A stretch of DNA of 64,000 bases from Pseudoalteromonas piscicida. Its GTDB lineage: Bacteria > Pseudomonadota > Gammaproteobacteria > Enterobacterales > Alteromonadaceae. Shown here piece by piece: positions 37,143-45,317 of this stretch (position 1 is the first letter of the stretch; the number at the start of each line of letters is the position of its first letter). The stretch lies in the NCBI RefSeq assembly GCF_000238315.3, contig NZ_CP011924.1, positions 3,526,501 through 3,590,500 of the forward strand, in the 5' to 3' direction. Below the pieces are notes generated by a model. It saw nothing but the letters and a program-made list of their open reading frames with translations, had not been told where the DNA came from and searched no databases. Both the position numbers and the translations under genes were made by a program.

Positions 37143-37330
37143 TTAAGCACCCGATCTACGGTACTCTTTATAGAAAGAAAGCATCAAGCGTACAACTAAG
37201 TTGCACGCACACGATGAAAACAACACAGCTACTCACAGGTGACGTCGTGACTATTCGCGAATGTGCGCCAATCTCTAAGAAAAAATCTTGGACGCTAGTT
37301 GACGTGATTGAACGTCCTAAGAAAGCTTAA
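37028..37330 (+). pseudogene. rpsQ: MITE-rpsQ chimeric open frame, copy 1
   Basis: A 100-codon frame starts in the MITE (MSITRQKFCYLVVLNEKF), continues through out-of-frame rpsQ sequence and regains the S17 frame for its last 32 or so residues ([20 protein letters not shown] onward). It lacks the S17 N-terminal RNA-binding strands. No ribosome site is evident. I treat it as a broken rpsQ copy. Confidence 0.7.
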
Positions 37331-37432
37331 TTTTAGTTTTTAACTAAATTAGACTTTTATAAAGCCCCGGCATCTGCTGGGGCTTTTGCGTTTCTGGATA
37401 ATTTTTATAAATAGCTATCGAACGTCAGGTTA

Positions 37433-37592
37433 TACCAATTTGTTTAATTAAGTGGTCTATTTTGAGGCGAGAAAATCTTGTCGATAACAAGGCAAAAATT
37501 TTGCTATTTAGTTGTTCTAAATGAGAAATTTTTAACGCTGTTAGCGTCAGATTTACTCCTTCAAATTGAGCAAGTATTAAGTCAAATTGGTA
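37433..37592. mobile_element. MITE-like element inside rpsQ repeat 2
   Basis: Identical copy of 36983-37142, carried by the 450-bp amplification rather than by independent insertion. Confidence 0.72.
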
Positions 37593-37780
37593 TTAAGCAC
37601 CCGATCTACGGTACTCTTTATAGAAAGAAAGCATCAAGCGTACAACTAAGTTGCACGCACACGATGAAAACAACACAGCTACTCACAGGTGACGTCGTGA
37701 CTATTCGCGAATGTGCGCCAATCTCTAAGAAAAAATCTTGGACGCTAGTTGACGTGATTGAACGTCCTAAGAAAGCTTAA
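37478..37780 (+). pseudogene. rpsQ: MITE-rpsQ chimeric open frame, copy 2
   Basis: It is identical in translation to copy 1 at 37028, 450 bp downstream. Confidence 0.7.
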
Positions 37781-37882
37781 TTTTAGTTTTTAACTAAATT
37801 AGACTTTGATAAAGCCCCAGCATCTGCTGGGGCTTTTGCGTTTCTGGATAATTTTTATAAATAGCTATCGAACGTCAGGTTA

Positions 37883-38042
37883 TACCAATTTGTTTAATTA
37901 AGTGGTCTATTTTGAGGCGAGAAAATCTTGTCGATAACAAGGCAAAAATTTTGCTATTTAGTTGTTCTAAATGAGAAATTTTTAACGCTGTTAGCGTCAG
38001 ATTTACTCCTTCAAATTGAGCAAGTATTAAGTCAAATTGGTA
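37883..38042. mobile_element. MITE-like element inside rpsQ repeat 3
   Basis: Identical copy of 36983-37142, spaced by exactly 900 bp from it. Confidence 0.72.
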
Positions 38043-38230
38043 TTAAGCACCCGATCTACGGTACTCTTTATAGAAAGAAAGCATCAAGCGTACAACTAAG
38101 TTGCACGCACACGATGAAAACAACACAGCTACTCACAGGTGACGTCGTGACTATTCGCGAATGTGCGCCAATCTCTAAGAAAAAATCTTGGACGCTAGTT
38201 GACGTGATTGAACGTCCTAAGAAAGCTTAA
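37928..38230 (+). pseudogene. rpsQ: MITE-rpsQ chimeric open frame, copy 3
   Basis: It is identical in translation to copy 1, 900 bp downstream. Confidence 0.7.
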
Positions 38231-38332
38231 TTTTAGTTTTTAACTAAATTAGACTTTTATAAAGCCCCGGCATCTGCTGGGGCTTTTGCGTTTCTGGATA
38301 ATTTTTATAAATAGCTATCGAACGTCAGGTTA

Positions 38333-38492
38333 TACCAATTTGTTTAATTAAGTGGTCTATTTTGAGGCGAGAAAATCTTGTCGATAACAAGGCAAAAATT
38401 TTGCTATTTAGTTGTTCTAAATGAGAAATTTTTAACGCTGTTAGCGTCAGATTTACTCCTTCAAATTGAGCAAGTATTAAGTCAAATTGGTA
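38333..38492. mobile_element. MITE-like element inside rpsQ repeat 4
   Basis: Identical copy of 36983-37142, spaced by exactly 1350 bp from it. Confidence 0.72.
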
Positions 38493-38680
38493 TTAAGCAC
38501 CCGATCTACGGTACTCTTTATAGAAAGAAAGCATCAAGCGTACAACTAAGTTGCACGCACACGATGAAAACAACACAGCTACTCACAGGTGACGTCGTGA
38601 CTATTCGCGAATGTGCGCCAATCTCTAAGAAAAAATCTTGGACGCTAGTTGACGTGATTGAACGTCCTAAGAAAGCTTAA
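38378..38680 (+). pseudogene. rpsQ: MITE-rpsQ chimeric open frame, copy 4
   Basis: It is identical in translation to copy 1, 1350 bp downstream. The following 38750-39041 contains no gene or repeat that I can identify. Confidence 0.7.
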
Positions 38681-39041
38681 TTTTAGTTTTTAACTAAATT
38701 AGACTTTGATAAAGCCCCAGCATCTGCTGGGGCTTTTGCGTTTCTGGATGTATGTTTGAGCGCAACGAAGATGGTTGGTTATTACCTCTATATACATATT
38801 TGTTCCAGAGTAGATAGTTTTATCACAGTGCTGGACGTAATGCGTCGCTCCTTATTCAACAAGCCAATCATAAATATGGAGCATTAAGGATCGTTACTTT
38901 ACTTTGTTCGATTTCTAATCGGTACATTTCTTTACTAAATCAAAAAACACGACAATGATTATTGTATTAAATACAAGCTAATAGTTTTGGCATCTATGAA
39001 TGCTGATGGGCTTATCTATAAATACAATGTCAGGTGCTTTT

Positions 39042-40994
39042 ATGCTTTCTAAGTTAAGGTTAAGCCAACAATTATCTACTTCATTTGGAGTAATGATTGT
39101 ACTTATGGTTGCACTCTCTAGCGTCGCTTATGTTGGATTGAATGGCGGTTATAGTAATTTTGTTGAGTATCGCTCTTTGGCAAGGGCTAGCAATCTAGCA
39201 AGTACATTAGAAGCGAATTTGCTCTCACTTAGGATCAATGTGCTGAATTATTTGAAGCAGCAATCAAAAGACGATATTGAACAATTTGAACAGAAGGTAA
39301 GGCTTTTACATGATGAACTAGCGGAAGCCAAGGAGGCTCTTAGTCAAAAAGAAAGCAAGCAGCTTATTGAGAAAAGTAAAACAGCTTTGGTTACATATGA
39401 AACTGCTTTTAGAGACATTATGGCACTTTATGGTCGTAGAAATACTGTGGTTCATGACGGGCTGGATAAAATAGGCCCTCAAATGCGCAAGAATATTTCG
39501 CAATTAATAGAATCTAGCATTGATATGAGTGACTTTGAAGGACTTGCCGCTGCTACACATATGCAGGAAAAGCTGCTGCTAGGAAGACTTTTCGTAACGA
39601 AATTCTTAGTGAGTAACCAGTTAAATGACTACAACAGAGCCATGGATGAACTAAAGCAAGAGAAGATGTTTCTAACTCAGTCTAAGTCTAGGTTTATGAA
39701 TGAAAATGCAAAAAATTTACTGCTTGATATAGAACAATCAGGAGAACGCTACTTAGATGGAGTGAGAGAAGTACAAGATATTATCACAGAGAGAAATCGA
39801 CTGATTACCGAAGTACTAAATATTAATGGTCAAAATATCGCAGAGCATTTGGCACGTGTGAAAGAATCGATCAAGGAAAGGCAGGATGAATTGGGCCCCA
39901 TAGCTCAAACTGAGAGTAGGAAGACAGTAACAATTATTATTGCAGTATCTGTTGTGGTAATTTTGTTAGGCTGCTTTTTAAGTTGGTATATCACACGACT
40001 AATCAAAGCCCCTATTGGTGGGGAGCCAAAAGAAATCGCGGAAGTGGCATCAAGGATTGCCAGTGGCGACCTCACTATACAATTTGACAGAGGGGAATCA
40101 GTCAGCGGTATTTATTTGGCAATGCGTGATATGGCTGACAAACTAAAAGCCATCATTGCAGAAATTCAAAGCTCTACACATGCACTATCTTCCTCGTCAG
40201 AAACGCTTAGTGCTATCACCGCCCAGTCCAAACAAGGGGCGGACAACCAAATGGAGCAACTCAGTCATAGTGCTGTTTCGATGAATGAAATGGCTGCCAC
40301 GATTGCTGAGATAACCCAAAGTGCTCAACTCGCAGCGGATGCCGCAACCGATGCGGATTCTCAATCTAATTCAGGTGTTCAAGTTGTCGTTGCAACACAG
40401 CAAGCAATGGAAGGTCTAGTGGGTAAAATAGAAAATGTTAGCCAGACCATTGAGAATCTTGAACAAGAAACAGAGTCGGTAGGTTCTATTTTGGATGTCA
40501 TCAGGGGTATAGCGGAGCAAACTAATCTGTTAGCGCTCAACGCAGCAATTGAAGCTGCAAGGGCTGGTGAACAAGGGCGTGGCTTTGCCGTAGTGGCAGA
40601 TGAGGTGAGAAGCCTTGCGAGTCGCACCCAAAAGAGCACGGACGAAATTCAAGAGATGATCTCTAAGTTGCAAAATGAAGCGAAGCGCTCCGTTGGCATG
40701 ATGCGAGAGAACGTTAAAGATGCTAAAGATACAGCGGACAAGTCGGCGAAAACGGATGAAGTGTTACAAGCGATTTCTTCATCTGTGAGTACGATTAAAG
40801 ATATGAATCTACAAATAGCCAGTGCTTCTGAGGAACAAAATACGGTTACACAGCAAATTTCGCAAAGTGTGACAGAAATCAGCGAAACCGCGCAAGAGAC
40901 TGCAACGGGAGCGGAGCGGGCATCAGAGGAAGCGTTATCACTGTTGTCTTTATCCCGCGCACTAGATAAGTCGGTGAGCAGTTTTAGATTATAA
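39042..40994 (+). CDS. Methyl-accepting chemotaxis protein
   Basis: A chemoreceptor of about 650 residues: first transmembrane helix about residues 13-32 ([20 protein letters not shown]), a long periplasmic helical sensor of about 250 residues resembling helical-bimodular types, a second transmembrane helix ([20 protein letters not shown]), HAMP, then the signalling domain with [21 protein letters not shown] chose the ATG at 39042, 7 bases after AGG; the frame is open to an ATG at 39000. No tethering pentapeptide is at the C-terminus. It is monocistronic; ligand unknown. Confidence 0.92.
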   Translation: MLSKLRLSQQLSTSFGVMIVLMVALSSVAYVGLNGGYSNFVEYRSLARASNLASTLEANLLSLRINVLNYLKQQSKDDIEQFEQKVRLLHDELAEAKEALSQKESKQLIEKSKTALVTYETAFRDIMALYGRRNTVVHDGLDKIGPQMRKNISQLIESSIDMSDFEGLAAATHMQEKLLLGRLFVTKFLVSNQLNDYNRAMDELKQEKMFLTQSKSRFMNENAKNLLLDIEQSGERYLDGVREVQDIITERNRLITEVLNINGQNIAEHLARVKESIKERQDELGPIAQTESRKTVTIIIAVSVVVILLGCFLSWYITRLIKAPIGGEPKEIAEVASRIASGDLTIQFDRGESVSGIYLAMRDMADKLKAIIAEIQSSTHALSSSSETLSAITAQSKQGADNQMEQLSHSAVSMNEMAATIAEITQSAQLAADAATDADSQSNSGVQVVVATQQAMEGLVGKIENVSQTIENLEQETESVGSILDVIRGIAEQTNLLALNAAIEAARAGEQGRGFAVVADEVRSLASRTQKSTDEIQEMISKLQNEAKRSVGMMRENVKDAKDTADKSAKTDEVLQAISSSVSTIKDMNLQIASASEEQNTVTQQISQSVTEISETAQETATGAERASEEALSLLSLSRALDKSVSSFRL

Positions 40995-41091
40995 GTGATG
41001 ATACCAAGCATTGGGGGATAGCACTAAAGTGTGCTGTCTTTTTACTGTACAGCCGTTATGCTAGAGCAAACAATAAAAAATCATCACAGTT

Positions 41092-43026
41092 ATGTTTTCT
41101 ATCGGGCTGATCAGTCTTATTGCGCTGCTATATTTAGCGCTTTTATTTACCATTGCATGGGGCGCAGATAGGGCGAGTACTAAATTTAGATCTTATCGCG
41201 CCAAGCAAGTCACCTATGCCTTGTCACTAGGGGTGTATTGCACTTCTTGGGCGTTTTTTGGTACTACCGCGCAAGCGGCAAATAATGGCTGGTGGCTTGC
41301 CCCAACTTATGTTGGCACGATTTTACTGTTTATATTTGGTTGGCAAGTCTACACACGAATTGCTGAAATATGCCGCCAGCAGCAGCTCACTTCCATGGCG
41401 GACTTTATAGCCACTCGTTACGGTAATTCTTCTAGTTTGTCTGGACTCATTTCTCTGATCTCTGTTATTGCGGTCGTGCCTTATATTGCCCTTCAGCTCA
41501 ATGCTACCAGCGCCAGTATCGGTATGCTAACAAGCGACACTCAGCGGGTGAGTGTCGCGTTTTGGCAGGATAGTACTTTTTACATCACCTTGCTGTTAGT
41601 CCTTTTTGCTATTTTGTTTGGCACACGTAGGCTAAGACCGAGTGAGTATAACCCGGGATTGATGACTGCCATCGCCTTTGAGTCATTAGTTAAGTTGCTG
41701 GCGTTTATTGCTGTCGGTGTTTATGTCTGTTTTGTGCTCTTTGAATCGCCCACTCACTTATTTAACCAAGCGGAGCTGCAGGGAATTACCAAGCAAATAG
41801 AGGCATCGGCTAGCCCAACCTATGTTTATTTAGTCCATGTTCTTTTAGGGGTATTGGCAACGCTTTGTTTACCGAGGCAGTTTCATACCTCTTTTATTGA
41901 ATATGATGAACAAAACCAATTTAAGACCGCACGCTGGTTATTTCCCGTTTATTTGTTGTTGATTAATTTGTTTATTTTGCCAATCGCCTACGCCGGACTG
42001 GTGTATTTTAATGGTCAAGATGTTGGCTACGATACGTTTGTGCTCGCCTTACCACTGGGATCTGACGCACCGTTAGTCGCTTTGATAGCCTTTTTAGGAG
42101 GGTTCTCTGCGGCGACGAGCATGGTGATAGTCTCAGCCATCGTGCTATCTATCATGATCACCAATGACTTTATCAATCAATTTTTGTTGCGCCGCTCGCA
42201 GTTAAATTCGAGCCATCGGGGTTTATCTAAGTTTAATCTGCTCAATGCTCGACGGGTGGTCATTGTTGGCATTTTATTACTGAGTTATGCCAGTCATCGC
42301 GTGCTTGCTGAGGGCAACACGTTGGCCAATATGGGGCTCATGTCATTTGCCTTGGTTGCGCAGTTTGCGCCCGCGATGGTGGTTGGTTTATGGTGGCGTG
42401 GGGCTTCATGCTTAGGCGCGCAATTGGGGATTGTGACAGGGTTTGCTATTTGGTTTTACACGCTGTTGTTACCGAGCCTCATTAGTGGCTTTAACTTCGA
42501 AAGTCACTGGTTGAGTGCAGGACCTATGAATATCATATGGTTAGCGCCTTTAGATTTTTTGGGTCTGGGGTTAGACAGTACGAGCCAGTCCGTCCTGATC
42601 TCTTTAAGTGCAAATTTGTTGGTTTATTTGCTGGTGCCGTTTATTTCATCTGCACGTCTTGCTGAGCGCTTACAAAGCAATAAATTTGTAATGCCGTCCA
42701 AATCTGCACAATCCGCAAACACGGTATTGAGTTACCAAGACTTGGCAACATTACTGCAGCGCTTTAGCGAGCAAGCACGTGCGCAGCAGCTTGTTGAGCT
42801 TCATTTTCCTAAAGAGCCTGCAAACTGGAAACAGCCAGCGCCATTGCAAGTTGAAAATATGATCGAGCGGGAGATGTCGACGCTCGTTGGAGGGGCATCT
42901 GCGAAACTGATTTTAGATGTCGCCAAAGATGAAAAACGCCAGCCTTTAGAGCAAGTTGCAGAATTTGTCGATGAAGCGTCACAGGTGCTACGTTTTAATC
43001 GCGACTTACTGCAGTCGACGATATAA
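41092..43026 (+). CDS. Upstream part: SSSF symporter and STAC domains
   Basis: A 644-residue product with about 13 transmembrane helices of the Na+/solute symporter fold (opening MFSIGLISLIALLYLALLFT; conserved YALSLGVYCTSWAFFG and FLGGFSAATSMVIVSAIVLS) and a cytoplasmic STAC-like tail. By itself it lacks any kinase domain, so if made it could sense or transport a substrate but not signal by phosphorylation. It ends at the TAA discussed for the whole gene. Confidence 0.8.
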   Translation: MFSIGLISLIALLYLALLFTIAWGADRASTKFRSYRAKQVTYALSLGVYCTSWAFFGTTAQAANNGWWLAPTYVGTILLFIFGWQVYTRIAEICRQQQLTSMADFIATRYGNSSSLSGLISLISVIAVVPYIALQLNATSASIGMLTSDTQRVSVAFWQDSTFYITLLLVLFAILFGTRRLRPSEYNPGLMTAIAFESLVKLLAFIAVGVYVCFVLFESPTHLFNQAELQGITKQIEASASPTYVYLVHVLLGVLATLCLPRQFHTSFIEYDEQNQFKTARWLFPVYLLLINLFILPIAYAGLVYFNGQDVGYDTFVLALPLGSDAPLVALIAFLGGFSAATSMVIVSAIVLSIMITNDFINQFLLRRSQLNSSHRGLSKFNLLNARRVVIVGILLLSYASHRVLAEGNTLANMGLMSFALVAQFAPAMVVGLWWRGASCLGAQLGIVTGFAIWFYTLLLPSLISGFNFESHWLSAGPMNIIWLAPLDFLGLGLDSTSQSVLISLSANLLVYLLVPFISSARLAERLQSNKFVMPSKSAQSANTVLSYQDLATLLQRFSEQARAQQLVELHFPKEPANWKQPAPLQVENMIEREMSTLVGGASAKLILDVAKDEKRQPLEQVAEFVDEASQVLRFNRDLLQSTI

Positions 43027-43068
43027 AACGTCAGTCAGGGGATAAGTGTAGTAGATAGCCAACTGCAA

Positions 43069-44550
43069 TTGGTCGCTTGGAACCAGCGCTACGCAGAAAT
43101 GTTTAATTATCCAGACAATGCGTTGTTTATCGGGCGTCCTGTGGCTGAGCTTATTCGTTACAATGCGCAGCGTGGACTATTTGGTGATGCCGATGTCGAG
43201 CAGCAAGTAGAGAAGCGTCTATCACATTTACGACGAGGCAATGCGTATCGCTACCGTCGAGAGCACCATGATGGCCGAGTGTTTGAAATGCAAGGAAACC
43301 CATTACCAGGAGGTGGATTTGTAACGACCTATACGGATATCACCGAGTTTGTAAAACAACAATCCTTACTAGAGCAAGTTAATGTAAACCTAGAAGAAAC
43401 GGTCGCGGCAAGGACCAAAGAGTTGATAGACGCCAACCGTGCTTTATCTTCTGCGAAACGCCAAGCGGAGCATGCAACGGAGAGTAAGGCCCGCTTTTTC
43501 GCCGCAGCGAGTCATGATCTGTTACAGCCATTCAACGCAGCGAGCCTGTTTTGCTCATTGATGAGTGAAAAGGCCCAAGGGACCGACTTAGCTGAGCTTT
43601 CGCAAAGCATCAAAAGTTCATTGGCAAGTGCTGAAGAACTGTTGTCGAGCATTCTTGAGCTCACAAAGTTAGAGGCTGGGGCATTTAAGGTTAATCGCTC
43701 GCGCTTTGCGTTGTCGTCACTGCTGGAACCATTGGAAAATGAATATGGGGCAGTAGCAAAAGACAAAGGATTAGCGTTTGCAGTGCGGGTTTGTGATGTC
43801 ATGCTCTACACCGATAAAGCACTGCTAAAAAGGGTATTGGGAAACTTACTGAGCAACGCTATCCGTTACACTGAGTCTGGTACGGTAAGACTTATCGCTG
43901 AATGTCAGGGGGGGAGTGTTTCTATCATTGTTGAAGACACTGGAGTGGGCATTGCAAAGCAAGATCAGGACGCCATATTTCAAGAGTTCAAACAGCTCCA
44001 CAGTAAAGAGCTGGCGCAGGGGTTAGGGCTCGGGCTTGCTATCAGTAAACGGATATGCGAAGTGTTGGAAATTCCCATCACCCTTGGCTCACAACTTAAT
44101 AAAGGCACCCAATTTACCTTAACACTACCAAGTTATGGGAAGCAGACGGATCAAATGGCCGAAGTAACCGCTGATAAACTCAGCGGTGATTCGCAACTAT
44201 CGGGTCTGTCTATTTGGTTGCTCGATAATGATGCCAATGCACTTAATGCATTATCTCAAGTGTTACTGAGTTGGGGATGCCAAGTAGCTGTGGCGCGAGA
44301 TGAAGCAGAGCTTAGTGCGCTGCAAGCAACGAGTCGGGCAGATATGCTGATCGCAGATTATCAGCTTGATCATGGTGTCACTGGACTTGAGGTAATAGCA
44401 GCGCTTGAGCTTGATGATATGCCAATCATTATTAATACGGCTAACCATGACGAGGCCATCCGCGAGCGAGTGAGTGATGCAGGGATCCCATTACTCTATA
44501 AACCACTTAAAACGCCAGCTCTAAAGCGCATGATTAAGCGACTAATCTAG
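43069..44550 (+). CDS. Downstream part: PAS, histidine kinase and receiver domains
   Basis: Same frame as the symporter part. The frame holds PAS (VAWNQRYAEMF), the phosphoacceptor H-box AASHDLLQPFNAASLF, N-box NLLSNAIRYT, G-boxes EDTGVGIA and GLGLGLAISKRI, and a receiver with phosphoacceptor Asp in LIADYQLD and Lys in YKPLK. The only nearby start is TTG at 43069 inside the PAS domain, with no ribosome site at proper spacing, so separate translation looks poor. It converges on crbR with 4 bp between the stops. Confidence 0.75.
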   Translation: MVAWNQRYAEMFNYPDNALFIGRPVAELIRYNAQRGLFGDADVEQQVEKRLSHLRRGNAYRYRREHHDGRVFEMQGNPLPGGGFVTTYTDITEFVKQQSLLEQVNVNLEETVAARTKELIDANRALSSAKRQAEHATESKARFFAAASHDLLQPFNAASLFCSLMSEKAQGTDLAELSQSIKSSLASAEELLSSILELTKLEAGAFKVNRSRFALSSLLEPLENEYGAVAKDKGLAFAVRVCDVMLYTDKALLKRVLGNLLSNAIRYTESGTVRLIAECQGGSVSIIVEDTGVGIAKQDQDAIFQEFKQLHSKELAQGLGLGLAISKRICEVLEIPITLGSQLNKGTQFTLTLPSYGKQTDQMAEVTADKLSGDSQLSGLSIWLLDNDANALNALSQVLLSWGCQVAVARDEAELSALQATSRADMLIADYQLDHGVTGLEVIAALELDDMPIIINTANHDEAIRERVSDAGIPLLYKPLKTPALKRMIKRLI

Positions 44551-44554
44551 TTGT

Positions 44555-45220
44555 TTATGTGCTCGCTTCATCGTCGAGATGTACATCCGTAGCCAGCTGA
44601 TTAAAGAGGATCCCAGCTTGGGTGCGGTTATACACATTGAGCTTTTTTAAAATAGCTGAAACATGCTGTTTGATGGTGGTCTCTTGAATCGACATTGCAT
44701 ACGCAATCTGCTTATTCAAAAGGCCATCGGCAATCATCGTTAATACTCGATATTGCTGGGGAGTTAGTTTTTCTAAATTACGTGCAAATTGTGCTTGTTC
44801 GCTGTCATTTTCAGGCGCGATATCTACGATTTCGGGTAACCAAGTTTCTCCTTCTATAACGAGCTTGATGGCATCACTGATCAACTCTAGAGAGGACGAT
44901 TTGGGAATATAAGCGCTTGCCCCGAGGGCAATGCATTGGCTAATAATGGCTGCCGATTCGTTGGCTGAAACCATGATCACTAATATGTCAGGGTATTGAT
45001 TTCTTAACCGGGCAAGACCTTCGAGACCTTTCGCACCAGGAATAGATAAGTCCAAAAATACTAGCTCTGTCTCAGGATGCGCGAGCAACATCTCGAATAA
45101 GCTGTCTAAGGTACTGGCTTCTTTGATGGGTTCATGACCAATCGCTTGTGCAGCGGCTTGTTTGAGTGCGCTGCGAAATAATGGGTGGTCATCAGCGATG
45201 ATTGCTTGCACCTGAGACAT
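44555..45220 (-). CDS. crbR: LuxR/NarL-type response regulator, CrbR/ErdR-like
   Basis: This 221-residue regulator has an N-terminal receiver (acidic pair ADDHPLF, phosphoacceptor Asp in LVFLDLSIPG about residue 57, Lys in YIPKSSS about residue 106) and a C-terminal GerE/LuxR helix-turn-helix (LTPQQYRVLTMIADGLLNKQ, then IQETTIKQHVSAILKKL). Placement tail-to-tail with a CrbS-like kinase and the sequence type suggest CrbR, which activates acs and related short-chain-acid genes. With the kinase interrupted, its phosphorylation may depend on another donor. A TTAGTAC palindrome upstream of the 3-hydroxybutyrate genes is a candidate target. Confidence 0.8.
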   Translation of the reverse strand: MSQVQAIIADDHPLFRSALKQAAAQAIGHEPIKEASTLDSLFEMLLAHPETELVFLDLSIPGAKGLEGLARLRNQYPDILVIMVSANESAAIISQCIALGASAYIPKSSSLELISDAIKLVIEGETWLPEIVDIAPENDSEQAQFARNLEKLTPQQYRVLTMIADGLLNKQIAYAMSIQETTIKQHVSAILKKLNVYNRTQAGILFNQLATDVHLDDEAST

Positions 45221-45286
45221 CCTTAACTAACTCCTAGTATCCGTTGTTATAGGGTATTTCCGAAACTACATCAAGTGATTGAGATA

Positions 45287-45309
45287 GCGAGGCTCCCTTA
45301 CAGCCTCGC
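45287..45309 (-). terminator. Hairpin after the TonB receptor-crbR intergenic point
   Basis: GCGAGGCT and AGCCTCGC form a perfect 8-bp stem. It lies between crbR (start 45220) and the TonB receptor stop (45318), so it probably ends the receptor transcript. The T-tract is weak. Confidence 0.5.
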
Positions 45310-45317
45310 TTGCGGTG

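Larger units (their letters stand above)
36950..38749 (+). repeat. Four 450-bp tandem repeats: rpsQ 3' end, MITE and terminator
   Basis: Units are 36950-37399, 37400-37849, 37850-38299 and 38300-38749. Each holds a fragment of rpsQ (from GCTATCGAaCGTCAGGTT to the stop) interrupted by a 160-bp MITE, then the rpsQ terminator. Units 1 and 3 end with ACTTTTATAAAGCCCCGG, units 2 and 4 with ACTTTGATAAAGCCCCAG, so a 900-bp dimer appears to have been duplicated. Confidence 0.92.
41092..44550 (+). pseudogene. crbS: CrbS/MxtR-like hybrid sensor kinase split by an in-frame stop
   Basis: Reading through one TAA at 43024-43026 gives a single frame of 1153 codons with the full CrbS order: SLC5/SSSF symporter domain (about residues 1-520), a STAC-like segment (about 540-640), PAS (about 655-750), coiled linker, HisKA, HATPase and receiver. 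The residues flanking the stop, LLQSTI-stop-NVSQGISVVD, are the continuous junction seen in such kinases, so the stop probably replaced a sense codon such as GAA. CrbS with CrbR controls acetate and short-chain acid use in Vibrio and Pseudomonas. Sequencing error remains possible. Confidence 0.75.

Noticed and set aside
36950..38749. Regularly spaced repeats considered as a CRISPR array
   Set aside because: The repeating unit is 450 bp and contiguous, with no short repeat/unique spacer pattern and no cas genes.
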